Of a DNA stretch of 34,623 nucleotides, positions 15,041 through 24,290 are shown one piece after another. The notes beneath the pieces are model-generated. The model did not search any database. It had not been told where the DNA came from and saw only the letters and a program-made list of their open reading frames with translations. The position numbers were made by a program, and so were the translations under genes. Every line of letters starts with the position of its first letter. The stretch's first letter is position 1. Source of the stretch: an uncultured Rhizobiaceae group bacterium (GTDB taxonomy: Bacteria; Pseudomonadota; Alphaproteobacteria; Rhizobiales; Rhizobiaceae); assembly GCA_938030595.1 (NCBI GenBank), contig CALHIB010000036.1, forward strand, positions 1 to 34,623, in the 5' to 3' direction.

Positions 15041-15784
15041 ATGCACCCAGCTGTTGATGAAACTACAACGCAACAAAAACAACCCATTTTCAATCTGCAC
15101 TGGATTATTCCTGCAACGATTGGGTTGATGGTGCTTATCCATTTTTTGCGTGTTTCAGTTTTGGAAGAACAATTGAACTATAATGTTATCGTAGAGTTTG
15201 CTTTTATTCCCATTCGATACGCACATGCAGAATTACTGGAACTTTCACCCTTTGCAATCTACTGGTCGCCAGTCACATATAGCTTGTTGCATGCTGATTG
15301 GGCACATTTGATTATGAATTCATTCTGGTTACTTGCCTTTGGCGGTTTAACTGCAAGAAGGTTAGGGGCTTCAGGCTTTGTAGTCTTGTTTGTTATTGGG
15401 GCAATTGCTGGCGCAGCACTTCATTATTTTTTCCATTCAAACGATATAGCCCCCATGATAGGGGCATCAGCCTCCGTCTCGGCGTGCATGGGAGCAGCAA
15501 TGAGATTGCCTGCTTTTTCTGAAGCTTCATTTGAGGGTGATGTATCGAAAGTAAGAATAAGATCATTGATTGAAGCTCTTACAAACCGTCAGGCTCTGAC
15601 ATTCATTGGAATTTGGTTTGGTATAAATTTATTATTTGGCACAGGCGTTATTGATATTACAGGCAATGGAAATCCTATAGCCTGGGAAGCGCATATTGGA
15701 GGGTTTCTAGCCGGACTGTTATTATTCGGATTTATTGATAGATTATTTAAACGCGACGATACGTCTTCAGCTGATAGCTTCTAA
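15041..15784 (+). CDS. rhomboid family intramembrane serine protease
   Basis: 247-residue polytopic membrane protein. The rhomboid active site is visible: HLIMN with Asn93 in the second core helix, catalytic Ser143 in GASASVSACMG, and catalytic His218 in WEAHIGGFLAGLLLFG. In the usual GxSG motif the last Gly is Ala here, which occurs in functional members. It cleaves transmembrane substrates within the bilayer; the substrate is unknown. An AAAGAGA ribosome binding site precedes the ATG. The 3' end overlaps the convergent patatin gene by 18 bases. Confidence 0.9.
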   Translation: MHPAVDETTTQQKQPIFNLHWIIPATIGLMVLIHFLRVSVLEEQLNYNVIVEFAFIPIRYAHAELLELSPFAIYWSPVTYSLLHADWAHLIMNSFWLLAFGGLTARRLGASGFVVLFVIGAIAGAALHYFFHSNDIAPMIGASASVSACMGAAMRLPAFSEASFEGDVSKVRIRSLIEALTNRQALTFIGIWFGINLLFGTGVIDITGNGNPIAWEAHIGGFLAGLLLFGFIDRLFKRDDTSSADSF

Positions 15785-16834
15785 AAAACCTGCGTCTTCA
15801 AGTGAAGCTAATTGGAATTTAGTTTGCTTGTACCCCAGATCAATCGATTCACTTGCTTTATGAAAATCCGTTAAACCAATATTCTCCAGTTTTGGCCTGA
15901 TAATCACATCAGGTGGATCACCAGCCAGTCTTGAACGAATAATACGATCTTGAATAATATTAAATGCCTCAATCATAACGCCTGTAATGCCAAGTTTTTG
16001 CTTTTTGGTTGTAGTATTACTGCCAAAGCTAAACGGTAACCAGGAAGATGGTATTTCTTCCAGAGATGGCAGATTCTCGTCATGACTAGTTTTCAGAATG
16101 GAAGAAGACCTGACAACAGATGAGCGCGCAAATGTCTCGCGATCAAGATTTATTGCCATTACGATTTTTTGCTCAAATGCACGGCACGCAGAAACGGGAA
16201 CAGGATTTACCAGAGCACCGTCCACTAGATGTTTACCCATATGGGTTACGGGCGCAAAAACACCCGGCAGCGCATAAGATGCCCGAATGGCAGGTGCCAG
16301 TAATCCGTCTTCCAGCCAAACTTCGTGACCGGTATCAATTTCAGTTGCAACGGCAATAAAGCGTTTGTCCAAATCCTCGATACGGATGTCACCCAGTTCA
16401 TGATCCAACCGTTCTGCAAGGCGATTTCCTGCAATAAAACCTGATTTTCCAAGTGTAAAATCAACATATCTTAAAATCGTACGTCGTGTAATGGATCTGG
16501 CAAACTCTTCAAGCTCATCAAGTTTTCCCGCCAAATAACAACCACCAACAACGGCACCAATTGAGGTGCCGGCAATCATTGAAATCGGAATATTGGCTTC
16601 ATCAAGCGCGCGTATTACTCCAATGTGCGACCAACCTCTTGCAACGCCTCCACCAAGAGCAAGAGCGATGCCATTTTGGTTGTAGTGCTTCAAGTCACTT
16701 TTAATCAGGTGCAAATCTGGTGCGCTAGAACTAGCAGTCTCTGCATTTTCTGCTACTTCACGCACTTTATCAATCTCGCTTTTTTTAAAAAGCTGAGTAA
16801 CGGAGCCATCTTTTAATGTTTCGTTTGTACTCAT
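15767..16834 (-). CDS. patatin-like phospholipase family protein
   Basis: 355-residue acyl hydrolase of the patatin/RssA type. It shows the oxyanion-hole GGGVARG (61-67), the nucleophile GTSIG with Ser91, and the catalytic Asp205 in VDGALVNPVPV. Ser-Asp dyad enzymes of this family act on phospholipids or other acyl esters; the substrate is unknown. I start it at MSTNETL (16834), with ACAGG upstream. The track start at 16897 adds 21 residues and has no ribosome binding site. It follows the LysE-type gene by 93 bases on the same strand, so it is probably the last gene of the folE transcript. Confidence 0.88.
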   Translation of the reverse strand: MSTNETLKDGSVTQLFKKSEIDKVREVAENAETASSSAPDLHLIKSDLKHYNQNGIALALGGGVARGWSHIGVIRALDEANIPISMIAGTSIGAVVGGCYLAGKLDELEEFARSITRRTILRYVDFTLGKSGFIAGNRLAERLDHELGDIRIEDLDKRFIAVATEIDTGHEVWLEDGLLAPAIRASYALPGVFAPVTHMGKHLVDGALVNPVPVSACRAFEQKIVMAINLDRETFARSSVVRSSSILKTSHDENLPSLEEIPSSWLPFSFGSNTTTKKQKLGITGVMIEAFNIIQDRIIRSRLAGDPPDVIIRPKLENIGLTDFHKASESIDLGYKQTKFQLASLEDAGFLEAIS

Positions 16835-16927
16835 TTGATTGCCTGTCTTAATGGGTTTTATGAAGCAAATATCGTGCCACACCCCATTTTCAAACATTCT
16901 AACAAGTAATAGTTAAAACAATGACAC

Positions 16928-17527
16928 CTAGAAAAATGTGAACTGTGCAGAGATTGCCAAGACTACTACTATCACCATGGAAAGAGCCATAAATATGTTG
17001 ATCATTCGCTGGATATTTTCTGGAAGCTCAAGCTTTCGTAAGGTTGCGCCAGCATAAAGCCAGCCGAAGTGTATGGGGATCCATATGGCATTTACAATCA
17101 GGATTTTGATCAGGATCATTTGGAAGAAATAATCTGGCCAAAAGTTAAAAGTCGTAAAAAAAGTTGCGTTAACTGCATACGCCTTTGGGTTGATGGCCTG
17201 TAATAAAAGCGCATCAAAAAAACCAGGAACCCGTTCTGCTTTGATAAAGGCAATCTCGCTACCTGCAAAAGCAATTTTAAAAGCAAGATAAGATAGATAA
17301 GCAAGAGACAATCCAAGCAAGGCTTCCGGAAGGTAGGGAACAGAAAAAATTATAGTTTTTAAACCAAATATGACTGCAAGACCTACTAAAAAGTTGCCAA
17401 GCCATAGTCCCCAAAGAAATCTTTGCCCTGCAATAAAGCCAAAAGCTGAGCCAACCCCTGCAATACTTAAAACACCAGGTCCTGGTGTAATAATCAAAAG
17501 AAGTGTAGCGCCCATAAATTCAAGCAT
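16928..17527 (-). CDS. LysE family translocator
   Basis: 199-residue membrane protein with about six hydrophobic segments. The family N-terminus reads LLIITPGPGVLSIAGVGSAFG, and the mid-protein motif QAINPKAYAVNATFF is characteristic of LysE/RhtB exporters. These export amino acids or related small molecules; the substrate is not predictable. Its ATG lies 5 bases after the hisI stop, so it is probably translationally coupled to hisI. Confidence 0.88.
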   Translation of the reverse strand: MLEFMGATLLLIITPGPGVLSIAGVGSAFGFIAGQRFLWGLWLGNFLVGLAVIFGLKTIIFSVPYLPEALLGLSLAYLSYLAFKIAFAGSEIAFIKAERVPGFFDALLLQAINPKAYAVNATFFTTFNFWPDYFFQMILIKILIVNAIWIPIHFGWLYAGATLRKLELPENIQRMINIFMALSMVIVVVLAISAQFTFF

Positions 17528-17532
17528 TGAGC

Positions 17533-17940
17533 TTATTTTTCAAGAAAGATTAGTTTGGGTTGGCTATTATCATTTTCAATTTTACGGTAAAAGCAACTTT
17601 TGGCACCCGTATGACAAGCACCTTTGCCCTCAAGGCTTACTTTCAGCAAAATGGCATCTTGATCACAATCCGTGAGAATTTCCTTCACATAGAGTATGTT
17701 TCTCGAAGTTTCACCTTTTAGCCAAAGCTCTTGGCGTGATCTGCTCCAAAAATGTGATTTTCCACTCTCGATGGTTTTTTGAAGAGCTTCTGCATTCATG
17801 TGGGCAAGCATCAAGATCTCTCCCGAAGAATGTTCTTGTGCTATTGCCGTGATGAGCCCGTCCGAATTAAAACGAGGCGCTAGTACAGTACCTTGTTCAA
17901 GGTCAGACTTATTTTCAAGTGTTGGATAGATAGAAGACAT
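17533..17940 (-). CDS. hisI: phosphoribosyl-AMP cyclohydrolase
   Basis: Histidine biosynthesis enzyme that opens the adenine ring of phosphoribosyl-AMP. The monofunctional 135-residue form has the metal-binding [11 protein letters not shown] and [11 protein letters not shown] motifs and the segment [26 protein letters not shown]. The length is typical of the HisI-only form; no HisE domain is fused. It lies 37 bases after folE, an arrangement common in Rhizobiales, and is followed by the exporter gene with a 5-base gap. Confidence 0.96.
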   Translation of the reverse strand: MSSIYPTLENKSDLEQGTVLAPRFNSDGLITAIAQEHSSGEILMLAHMNAEALQKTIESGKSHFWSRSRQELWLKGETSRNILYVKEILTDCDQDAILLKVSLEGKGACHTGAKSCFYRKIENDNSQPKLIFLEK

Positions 17941-17977
17941 TTATGGCCACCAGAGTTTTTCCTGATAGCCTTATCGT

Positions 17978-18613
17978 TTATTCCTTGCCCATACGCAACA
18001 TTGCAAAGAAATTCTGTTGCTCTGCAGGGTTGTCGTGGAATGCGCCTGTGTAGGCAGTTGTCATGGTGGTAGAACCGTGCTTTTTGATGCCACGCATAGC
18101 CATGCACATATGCTCAGCTTCAATCATGACGGCAACGCCGCGCGGCTCAAGAGCATCGGTAATCGTGTGTGCTACTTGAGCAGTCATGTTTTCTTGTGTT
18201 TGAAGGCGTTTGGCAAAAATTTCTACAGTTCGTGCAATTTTTGAAAGACCGAGCACACGTCCATCAGGCAAATAAGCAACATGCGCCTTACCGATAATCG
18301 GAACCATGTGATGCTCACAATGGGAATGGAACGGTATATCCCGAACCAGTACCATATCATCATAACCACCTACTTCTTCAAATGTGCGACCAAGTACATC
18401 TTCTGCATCAAGATCATATCCGCCGAAGAGCTCTAAATATGCCTTGGCAACACGTTTTGGTGTATCAAGCAAACCTTCACGATTAATATCTTCACCAACC
18501 CATTTTAGAAGTGTTCGAACTGCATCTTCTGCTTCTTCGCGCGATGGGCGTTCGTCTTTCGCAAGTATTTTGCGAGTTTCAACTTTTTTAAGGCTTTCGA
18601 GAATTGCATCCAT
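17978..18613 (-). CDS. folE: GTP cyclohydrolase I
   Basis: Converts GTP to 7,8-dihydroneopterin triphosphate, the entry to folate (and queuosine) synthesis. The 211-residue product shows the core segments [20 protein letters not shown] and [21 protein letters not shown], with zinc-binding Cys and His, then LQTQENMT and [13 protein letters not shown] prefer the ATG at 18613 (MDAILESL), which has a strong GAGGAG six bases upstream. The track start at 18634 adds MTKEEIG and has its own GGAG, so it remains possible. A long structured leader precedes it. Confidence 0.94.
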   Translation of the reverse strand: MDAILESLKKVETRKILAKDERPSREEAEDAVRTLLKWVGEDINREGLLDTPKRVAKAYLELFGGYDLDAEDVLGRTFEEVGGYDDMVLVRDIPFHSHCEHHMVPIIGKAHVAYLPDGRVLGLSKIARTVEIFAKRLQTQENMTAQVAHTITDALEPRGVAVMIEAEHMCMAMRGIKKHGSTTMTTAYTGAFHDNPAEQQNFFAMLRMGKE

Positions 18614-18634
18614 GCCTATCTCCTCTTTCGTCAT

Positions 18635-18767
18635 GCGTTAAACTCCGCGTCATTTGATCTGTTTCGGACCAGTCGCAGCCTTTAACTCTAAAAGTGTAGA
18701 GAAGAGGGCTTTGGCCGGGTTCCGGGGCTTTTGAGAATGATTTCCCTCCGGCACGGTGACCTGACAT
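18635..18767 (-). promoter_or_regulatory. long structured folE leader, candidate riboswitch
   Basis: From the candidate promoter, the folE 5' UTR would be about 130-155 bases. In RNA sense it contains GCCGG...CCGGC and GAGGG...CCCUC pairs that interleave, and a small CUCUA/UAGAG hairpin. A folate-sensing leader class (the folE motif, THF-II) is known upstream of folE in alphaproteobacteria. I cannot confirm from memory that this sequence matches its consensus. Confidence 0.4.
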
Positions 18768-18773
18768 ATTCAC

Positions 18774-18801
18774 GATATAGAGTATTTAAAAAAATGCTCA
18801 A
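18774..18801 (-). promoter_or_regulatory. candidate folE promoter
   Basis: On the minus strand, TTGAGC (18801-18796) and TATATC (18779-18774) are 16 bases apart, a good sigma70-like pair facing folE. Confidence 0.45.
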
Positions 18802-18914
18802 TAGTTTGTCGCATTAAAATATTCACTTAATTGTCGACGAAATGTTACTGAAACCTTATATTGTGACTTGAATAAGACATTATACTTTTTGTCTGAACCC
18901 CAACTGAACGAATA

Positions 18915-19370
18915 ATGAGCGATAAAATGCTGGACTCTGTCTATAATTCTAAGATCATCGAATATGCTGGAAATATCCAGAATATTGGCGAATTGGAAGA
19001 TGCGCATGCAAAATCGCGTGTTCATTCAAAATTATGCGGCTCTACAGTTGATGTTTCGCTCAAAATGGAGGCGGAAACAGTTACAGAGTTTGCTCATAAG
19101 GTGAAAGCATGCGCATTGGGGCAGGCTGCTTCTTCCATGATGGCGCGTGTCGTGGTTGGCAGTACGGCAGATGAATTACGCGAACTGCGTAATACAATGT
19201 ATAAAATGTTGAAGGAAAACGGTGAGGCACCAGCTGGAAAATTTGAGGAATTTAAATTCTTGGAGCCTGTAAAAGAATATAAAGCCCGACACGCTTCTGC
19301 GCTTTTGACATTTGACGCAGTTGTAAATTGCATAGATGAAATTGAAGCTAATCGCCAAGCAGCTCAATGA
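18915..19370 (+). CDS. IscU/NifU-like iron-sulfur cluster assembly scaffold protein (divergent)
   Basis: 151-residue protein of the NifU N-terminal/IscU fold. Two of the usual ligand positions are present: Cys41 in KLCGSTVDV and Cys66 in KACALGQAASSMMA. The third is not: the segment RHASALLTFDAV has Ser/Ala where IscU-type proteins carry Cys, and the Asp after the first Cys (CGD in IscU) is Ser. This looks like the alphaproteobacterial scaffold-like family often annotated simply as NifU-like. True scaffold activity is uncertain. It starts a packed run of plus-strand genes; yidD follows 1 base after its stop. Confidence 0.85.
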   Translation: MSDKMLDSVYNSKIIEYAGNIQNIGELEDAHAKSRVHSKLCGSTVDVSLKMEAETVTEFAHKVKACALGQAASSMMARVVVGSTADELRELRNTMYKMLKENGEAPAGKFEEFKFLEPVKEYKARHASALLTFDAVVNCIDEIEANRQAAQ

Positions 19371-19371
19371 T

Positions 19372-19710
19372 ATGTGCACTGAATCAAAACATCATAAATC
19401 AGACCTAAGTGATTCAAAAGATTCCAAGAAATCGCAAAATCGTAATTGGCAAGGTGAATGGCGCAGAACACCAGGGCGCGTAATCGGCACAAGTCTTATA
19501 CGTGCTTATCAGCTGACTTTCTCCAGCATGATTGGTTATGGTTGCAGGCATCTGCCGACGTGCTCAGAATATGGATATGAGGCTATTGCAAGATACGGAT
19601 TATTTAGAGGAAGCTGGCTCACGTTATTGCGAGTTGTAAAATGCGGGCCTTGGGGTACAAGTGGGCATGATCCTGTAGTGCCGTTAGAAAAGAAATTGAA
19701 TGAAAAATAA
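19372..19710 (+). CDS. yidD: membrane protein insertion efficiency factor
   Basis: 112-residue YidD protein: hydrophilic N-terminus, then the conserved domain RAYQLTFSSMIGYGCRHLPTCSEYGYEAI and RVVKCGPWGTSGHDPV. YidD assists insertion of inner-membrane proteins with YidC. I start it at the ATG one base after the scaffold-protein stop (19372), rather than at 19336 within that gene. It overlaps the asparaginase start by 11 bases. Confidence 0.92.
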   Translation: MCTESKHHKSDLSDSKDSKKSQNRNWQGEWRRTPGRVIGTSLIRAYQLTFSSMIGYGCRHLPTCSEYGYEAIARYGLFRGSWLTLLRVVKCGPWGTSGHDPVVPLEKKLNEK

Positions 19711-20704
19711 TCCGGTAGTTGTTGTTGAAATCACGCGCGGAAATTCTGTTGAAAGTATTCATCAGGTCGATATCGCTATTGCTGATAACGCTGGTAAAAT
19801 CACAACGACTTATGGCGATCCAGATATTCACATTTACCCCCGTTCTTCCATTAAATCATTACAAGCCTTGCCCTTGATTGAATCTGGTGCCGCAGACGCA
19901 TACGATTTTGAAGACAAACATCTCGCACTGGCTTGCGCATCACACAATGGACAACCCATGCATTTCCAAGCCGCAAGTGAAATGCTCCATAGGTCAGGAC
20001 TGGATGGTTCATGTTTGGAGTGTGGCGCACAACTGCCAAAATACCCCGAAGATCAAATGACTGCCATGCGCAGTGAAGGTGGTCTGCAGCCCATTCACAA
20101 TAATTGCTCAGGCAAGCATTCAGGCTTTTTGGCATTTGCAAAGCATACAGGGCTTAAAACGAACGGCTATATCGGGTTCGACCATCCCGTGCAAAAGGAG
20201 ATTGCAGGCGTATTGGAAGAGGTGACGGGAGCCAAGCACAGTGCTGATAATTACGGCATTGATGGTTGCTCAATCCCAACCTTTAAAATTCCACTTACGA
20301 GTCTCGCTGTTGCATATGCTAAGTTTGGAGTAGGGGAAGATGCTTCTCCGCTGCGCTCAAAATCAATGATACGTTTGCGCGATGCCTGCCTTAAACATCC
20401 GGAAATGGTGGCGGGTAACAATCGGGTTTGTACGCAGCTAATGCAAACACTGGGCAATAGAGCTTTTGTAAAGGTTGGCGCAGAGGGTGTTTATACCATG
20501 TCATTACCAGAGCTAGGTTTAGGCGTTGCAATGAAATCGCGCGATGGTTCTTTCCGTGCTGTAGAAGTAGCTGTTTCCCAGCTGGCTTGTGATTTGCTCA
20601 AGCTTGATGAGACTGACAGGGAAAAAATGAAACTGCTAACAAATCCAGTTTTGAAAAACTGGAACGGGATTGAGGTGGGTTCCGCAAGGTTCGCCAAAGA
20701 ATGA
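19700..20704 (+). CDS. L-asparaginase, Rhizobium etli (class 3, zinc-binding) type
   Basis: 334-residue enzyme of the asparaginase II/ReAV family, which hydrolyses L-asparagine to aspartate and ammonia. All residues described for R. etli ReAV appear one position later here: Ser49-x-x-Lys52 in PRSSIKSLQ, Ser81 in CASHNG, zinc ligands Cys136 and Lys139 in NNCSGKHSG, and Cys190 in IDGCSIPTF. It is unrelated to E. coli AnsA/AnsB. It overlaps yidD by 11 bases and the next gene by 4 (ATGA), so it is translationally coupled on both sides. Confidence 0.93.
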   Translation: MKNNPVVVVEITRGNSVESIHQVDIAIADNAGKITTTYGDPDIHIYPRSSIKSLQALPLIESGAADAYDFEDKHLALACASHNGQPMHFQAASEMLHRSGLDGSCLECGAQLPKYPEDQMTAMRSEGGLQPIHNNCSGKHSGFLAFAKHTGLKTNGYIGFDHPVQKEIAGVLEEVTGAKHSADNYGIDGCSIPTFKIPLTSLAVAYAKFGVGEDASPLRSKSMIRLRDACLKHPEMVAGNNRVCTQLMQTLGNRAFVKVGAEGVYTMSLPELGLGVAMKSRDGSFRAVEVAVSQLACDLLKLDETDREKMKLLTNPVLKNWNGIEVGSARFAKE

Positions 20705-21321
20705 ATTTGGTGAATAAGTTACTCAGTTCAAAATACATTGTCTGGATTTTATTATCAATTCCAGCCTTGGAATATATCCATGAGTTATTTTACCCGACAC
20801 GACATTATCCAGAGATGATGCAATATTCTGGTGAGTTATCCATTCAGTTTCTCGTATTCACTCTATGCATCACACCATTAACACTAATTTTGCGATATGC
20901 TGATTGGGGAAAGACAGTTTCTCGTTGGCTCTTGAAAAACCGGAGATATTTTGGTGTCGCAGGATTTGGTTATGCGGTTATCCATACTGTACTCTATGTA
21001 AGGCAGACTTTTGATTTGGAACTCATTTGGCTTGAAGCTTGGGAGTGGCCTCTGGGAACCGGGTGGATATGCCTGTTAATTCTACTTCCACTGGCCATGA
21101 CATCCAACCAGTGGTCAATCAATAAAATGGGCAGGGCATGGAAGCGGATGCAGCGACTGTCATACATCGCAATCATAGCAGGCTTTGCGCACTGGCTCTT
21201 GCTGGATTTCTTTATTGATAATGCAATGATCTGGATTATCCCATTAGTAATCGCAAAGCTGGTGCATTTAGGCTTTCGTGTGTATAGCAAGGGAAAGATA
21301 CGCGTACCGCAGAGCACTTAA
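20701..21321 (+). CDS. MsrQ-like ferric reductase-type heme membrane protein
   Basis: 206-residue inner-membrane protein with about six hydrophobic segments. It has the MsrQ/YedZ-like features TSNQWSINKMGRAWKRMQRLSY and candidate heme-ligand histidines His95 (AVIHTVLYV), His164 (GFAHWLL) and His189. MsrQ normally passes electrons to the periplasmic methionine sulfoxide reductase MsrP, but no msrP lies next to it. Either the partner is elsewhere or the protein serves another reductase. Its start overlaps the asparaginase stop. Confidence 0.82.
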   Translation: MNLVNKLLSSKYIVWILLSIPALEYIHELFYPTRHYPEMMQYSGELSIQFLVFTLCITPLTLILRYADWGKTVSRWLLKNRRYFGVAGFGYAVIHTVLYVRQTFDLELIWLEAWEWPLGTGWICLLILLPLAMTSNQWSINKMGRAWKRMQRLSYIAIIAGFAHWLLLDFFIDNAMIWIIPLVIAKLVHLGFRVYSKGKIRVPQST

Positions 21322-21333
21322 GGCACAAACCGC

Positions 21334-22197
21334 ATGAATTACCGACATATATACCACGCAGGCAATTTTGCTGATGTGGTGAAGCACATCATTTTAAGCC
21401 GTGTAATTTTATACATGCAGCAAAAGGAAAAAGCTTTCCGCATTCTTGATACGCATGCAGGCATTGGTCTTTATGATTTATCATCAGAAGAAGCGCAAAA
21501 AACGGGTGAGTGGAAACAAGGTATAAAGCTATTGTTAGATGCAATCAGCAAAGCACCCAAAGATGTTAAACCGCTACTGGAACCTTATGTGCAAGCCGTG
21601 ATGTCGTTTAATCCTGAAGGTGAGATTAAACAATATCCGGGGTCGCCACTCTTGTCGCGTAGACTCATGCGCAAGCAAGATCGTTTGACCGCCCTTGAAC
21701 TGCACCCGGAAGATTATCAAACGTTGCAATCTCATTTTGAAGGGGATTACCAAGCTCGCATCACACATCTGGATGGTTGGCTTGGCTTGAAATCTCACCT
21801 GCCACCCAAAGAACGCAGAGGTGTTACGCTGGTTGATCCACCGTTTGAGGTTTTTCATGAGTTCTTCAACTTGCTAAAAGGCATGAAAGAAGCCAACGCA
21901 CGCTTTGCAACTGGCACTCATATGATGTGGTACCCGATTAAAAATCGCAAAGCCTGTGATGAATTTAGAACAGAGCTCTATAAATCCAAAATACCGGCAA
22001 TCCTCGATATAAGCCTGGAAGTGCGTAAACCAAAAGGTCTCAAGGAAACTTTTGATGGAACAGGTCTGGCAATTGTAAACCCGCCTTACGCTTTGGAAAA
22101 AGAATTGAGAGTTTTAATGCCTTGGCTGAAGAATGTTTTGGAAGATAATAAGGGTTCAGGGCAGTATATGATCAACTGGATTAACAAGGCGCCCTGA
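21334..22197 (+). CDS. rlmJ: 23S rRNA (adenine(2030)-N6)-methyltransferase
   Basis: 287-residue SAM-dependent methyltransferase. The RlmJ N-terminus MNYRHIYHAGNFADVVKHII, the SAM-binding LDTHAGIGLYDL, and the N6-adenine catalytic motif DPPFE are all present. The length matches the family (about 280). It starts 12 bases after the MsrQ-like gene. It modifies 23S rRNA during assembly. Confidence 0.95.
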   Translation: MNYRHIYHAGNFADVVKHIILSRVILYMQQKEKAFRILDTHAGIGLYDLSSEEAQKTGEWKQGIKLLLDAISKAPKDVKPLLEPYVQAVMSFNPEGEIKQYPGSPLLSRRLMRKQDRLTALELHPEDYQTLQSHFEGDYQARITHLDGWLGLKSHLPPKERRGVTLVDPPFEVFHEFFNLLKGMKEANARFATGTHMMWYPIKNRKACDEFRTELYKSKIPAILDISLEVRKPKGLKETFDGTGLAIVNPPYALEKELRVLMPWLKNVLEDNKGSGQYMINWINKAP

Positions 22198-22199
22198 TT

Positions 22200-22287
22200 T
22201 TTAAGTGAGGCGGTTGCTCTTAAATCTCAAATCACTTAAATCAACTCTAAACATATTAAACTGAAACCACCCGCGTTCGTTTGCGGG
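22200..22287 (+). promoter_or_regulatory. thrS leader inverted repeats
   Basis: Between rlmJ and thrS, TTTAAGTGA (22200-22208) pairs with TCACTTAAA (22232-22240). A second stem, CCCGC/GCGGG (22270-22274, 22283-22287), carries the loop GTTCGTTT just before the ribosome binding site. The loop includes CGU, a threonine anticodon. Neither has a T-run, so they are not terminators. Confidence 0.45.
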
Positions 22288-22313
22288 ACTGGATAAAAAG
22301 GATACCGCCCAAG

Positions 22314-24290
22314 ATGGCTCAAATTTCTCTATCATTTCCTGACGGCTCAAAACGTGAATTCGAAGCAGGTGTAACCGGTCTTGAAGTAGCTGAATCAATC
22401 GCAAAATCATTAGCTAAAAAATCAGTGGCTTACGCCTTGGATGGTGAGCTTCGGGATTTGACTGATCCAATAGAAAATGATGGCGCACTGGAACTGGTTG
22501 CACGCAGCGATGAACGTGCGCTGGAGCTTATTCGCCACGACTGTGCGCACGTGCTTGCAGAGGCAGTTCAAGAGATTTGGCCTGGCACACAAGTGACCAT
22601 TGGCCCTGTGATTGAAAATGGTTTCTATTACGACTTCGCCAAGGATGAGCCGTTTACACCAGACGATCTGCCTGTGATTGAAAAGAAAATGCGTCAGATC
22701 ATTGAGCGCAATGACAAGTTCACCAAGGAAGAATGGTCTCGTGATGAGGCGAAGAAATATTTTGCTGACAAGGGCGAAGATTATAAAGTCGAGCTAATCG
22801 ACGCCATTCCGGAAGATCAGACGCTTAAAATTTATAAACAAGGCGACTGGCTAGATCTTTGTCGCGGCCCGCACATGCGATCAACCAAGGATATTGGCAC
22901 TGCGTTCAAACTCATGAGCGTTGCGGGTGCCTATTGGCGTGGTGATTCAAATAACGCCATGCTGACACGCATTTACGGAACAGCTTGGGCAGACGAAAAA
23001 CAGCTCAAGCAATATATGTTCATGCGTGAAGAAGCTGAAAAGCGCGATCACCGTAAGCTTGGCCGTGAGATGGATTTGTTTCATTTTCAGGAAGAAGGAC
23101 CAGGCGTTGTTTTTTGGCATGGCAAAGGCTGGAAGGTCTTCCAAAGTCTGGTCAATTATATGCGTCGCCGCCTTGAAGGCACCTATGAAGAAGTCAACGC
23201 GCCACAAGTGCTGGACAAGTCACTCTGGGAAACTTCTGGCCATTGGGGTTGGTATAACGAAAACATGTTTGGCGTGAAGTCTGCCCATGCCATGGTTAAT
23301 GAAGACGATGAAGAAGCCGACCAGCGCGTCTTTGCGCTCAAACCGATGAACTGCCCGGGGCACGTTCAAATCTTTAAACATGGCCTTCGATCATACCGCG
23401 AAATGCCTGTTCGATTGGCTGAATTTGGTAACGTCCACCGTTATGAACCATCAGGTGCTTTGCATGGCTTGATGCGTGTGCGTGGTTTCACTCAGGATGA
23501 TGCGCACGTCTTTTGTACCGAAGAGCAAATGCGTGATGAATGTCTGCGCATCAACGATCTGATTTTATCCGTCTACAAAGACTTTGGCTTTGAAGAGATG
23601 TCAGTGCTGCTTTCAACACGTCCTGAAAAGCGGGTTGGCAGTGATGAAAGCTGGGATAACGCAGAAGAAATCATGACGGATGTTCTCAAAACCATCGAAG
23701 AGCAATCAGGCGGCAAAATCAAAACGGGTATCAACGAAGGCGAGGGTGCGTTCTACGGCCCCAAGTTCGAATACACTTTGAAAGATGCCATCGGCCGTAC
23801 TTGGCAGTGTGGGACAACACAAGTCGACTTCAACCTGCCAGAACGCTTTGGCGCTTTTTATATCGACAGTGATAGCAACAAGAAGCAACCCGTCATGATC
23901 CACCGAGCAATCTGTGGTTCCATGGAGCGGTTCTTGGGCATCCTGATTGAGAACTTCGCAGGTCACTTCCCGCTTTGGCTAGCACCGGAACAAGTGGTTG
24001 TTGCTACCATCACAGGTGAAGTAGACGATTACGCGCATGAAGTTGTCGCCAAATTAAAGAAGGCAGGATTGCAAGCCAAGGTCGATACCCGCAACGAAAA
24101 AATCAACTACAAGGTGCGTGAGCATTCTCTTGCTAAAGTTCCGGTCATCATGGTTTGCGGCATGCGAGAAGCAGAAGAGCAAAGCGTCAACATTCGTCGA
24201 CTTGGTTCCAAAGATCAAACTTCGATGAATTTGGATGATGCGATTGCAAGTCTAGTTGAAGAAGCAACGCCACCAGATTTACGTAGCTAA
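22314..24290 (+). CDS. thrS: threonyl-tRNA synthetase
   Basis: Class II synthetase of 658 residues that charges tRNA-Thr and edits mischarged Ser. Domains in order: N-terminal TGS ([19 protein letters not shown]), editing domain with His75-x3-His79 (HDCAH), catalytic core with [18 protein letters not shown] and [23 protein letters not shown], and a C-terminal anticodon-binding domain. The track start (TTG, 22281) adds eleven residues encoded by the leader hairpin region; ATG at 22314 matches the family N-terminus, with AAAGGA upstream. Confidence 0.97.
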   Translation: MAQISLSFPDGSKREFEAGVTGLEVAESIAKSLAKKSVAYALDGELRDLTDPIENDGALELVARSDERALELIRHDCAHVLAEAVQEIWPGTQVTIGPVIENGFYYDFAKDEPFTPDDLPVIEKKMRQIIERNDKFTKEEWSRDEAKKYFADKGEDYKVELIDAIPEDQTLKIYKQGDWLDLCRGPHMRSTKDIGTAFKLMSVAGAYWRGDSNNAMLTRIYGTAWADEKQLKQYMFMREEAEKRDHRKLGREMDLFHFQEEGPGVVFWHGKGWKVFQSLVNYMRRRLEGTYEEVNAPQVLDKSLWETSGHWGWYNENMFGVKSAHAMVNEDDEEADQRVFALKPMNCPGHVQIFKHGLRSYREMPVRLAEFGNVHRYEPSGALHGLMRVRGFTQDDAHVFCTEEQMRDECLRINDLILSVYKDFGFEEMSVLLSTRPEKRVGSDESWDNAEEIMTDVLKTIEEQSGGKIKTGINEGEGAFYGPKFEYTLKDAIGRTWQCGTTQVDFNLPERFGAFYIDSDSNKKQPVMIHRAICGSMERFLGILIENFAGHFPLWLAPEQVVVATITGEVDDYAHEVVAKLKKAGLQAKVDTRNEKINYKVREHSLAKVPVIMVCGMREAEEQSVNIRRLGSKDQTSMNLDDAIASLVEEATPPDLRS

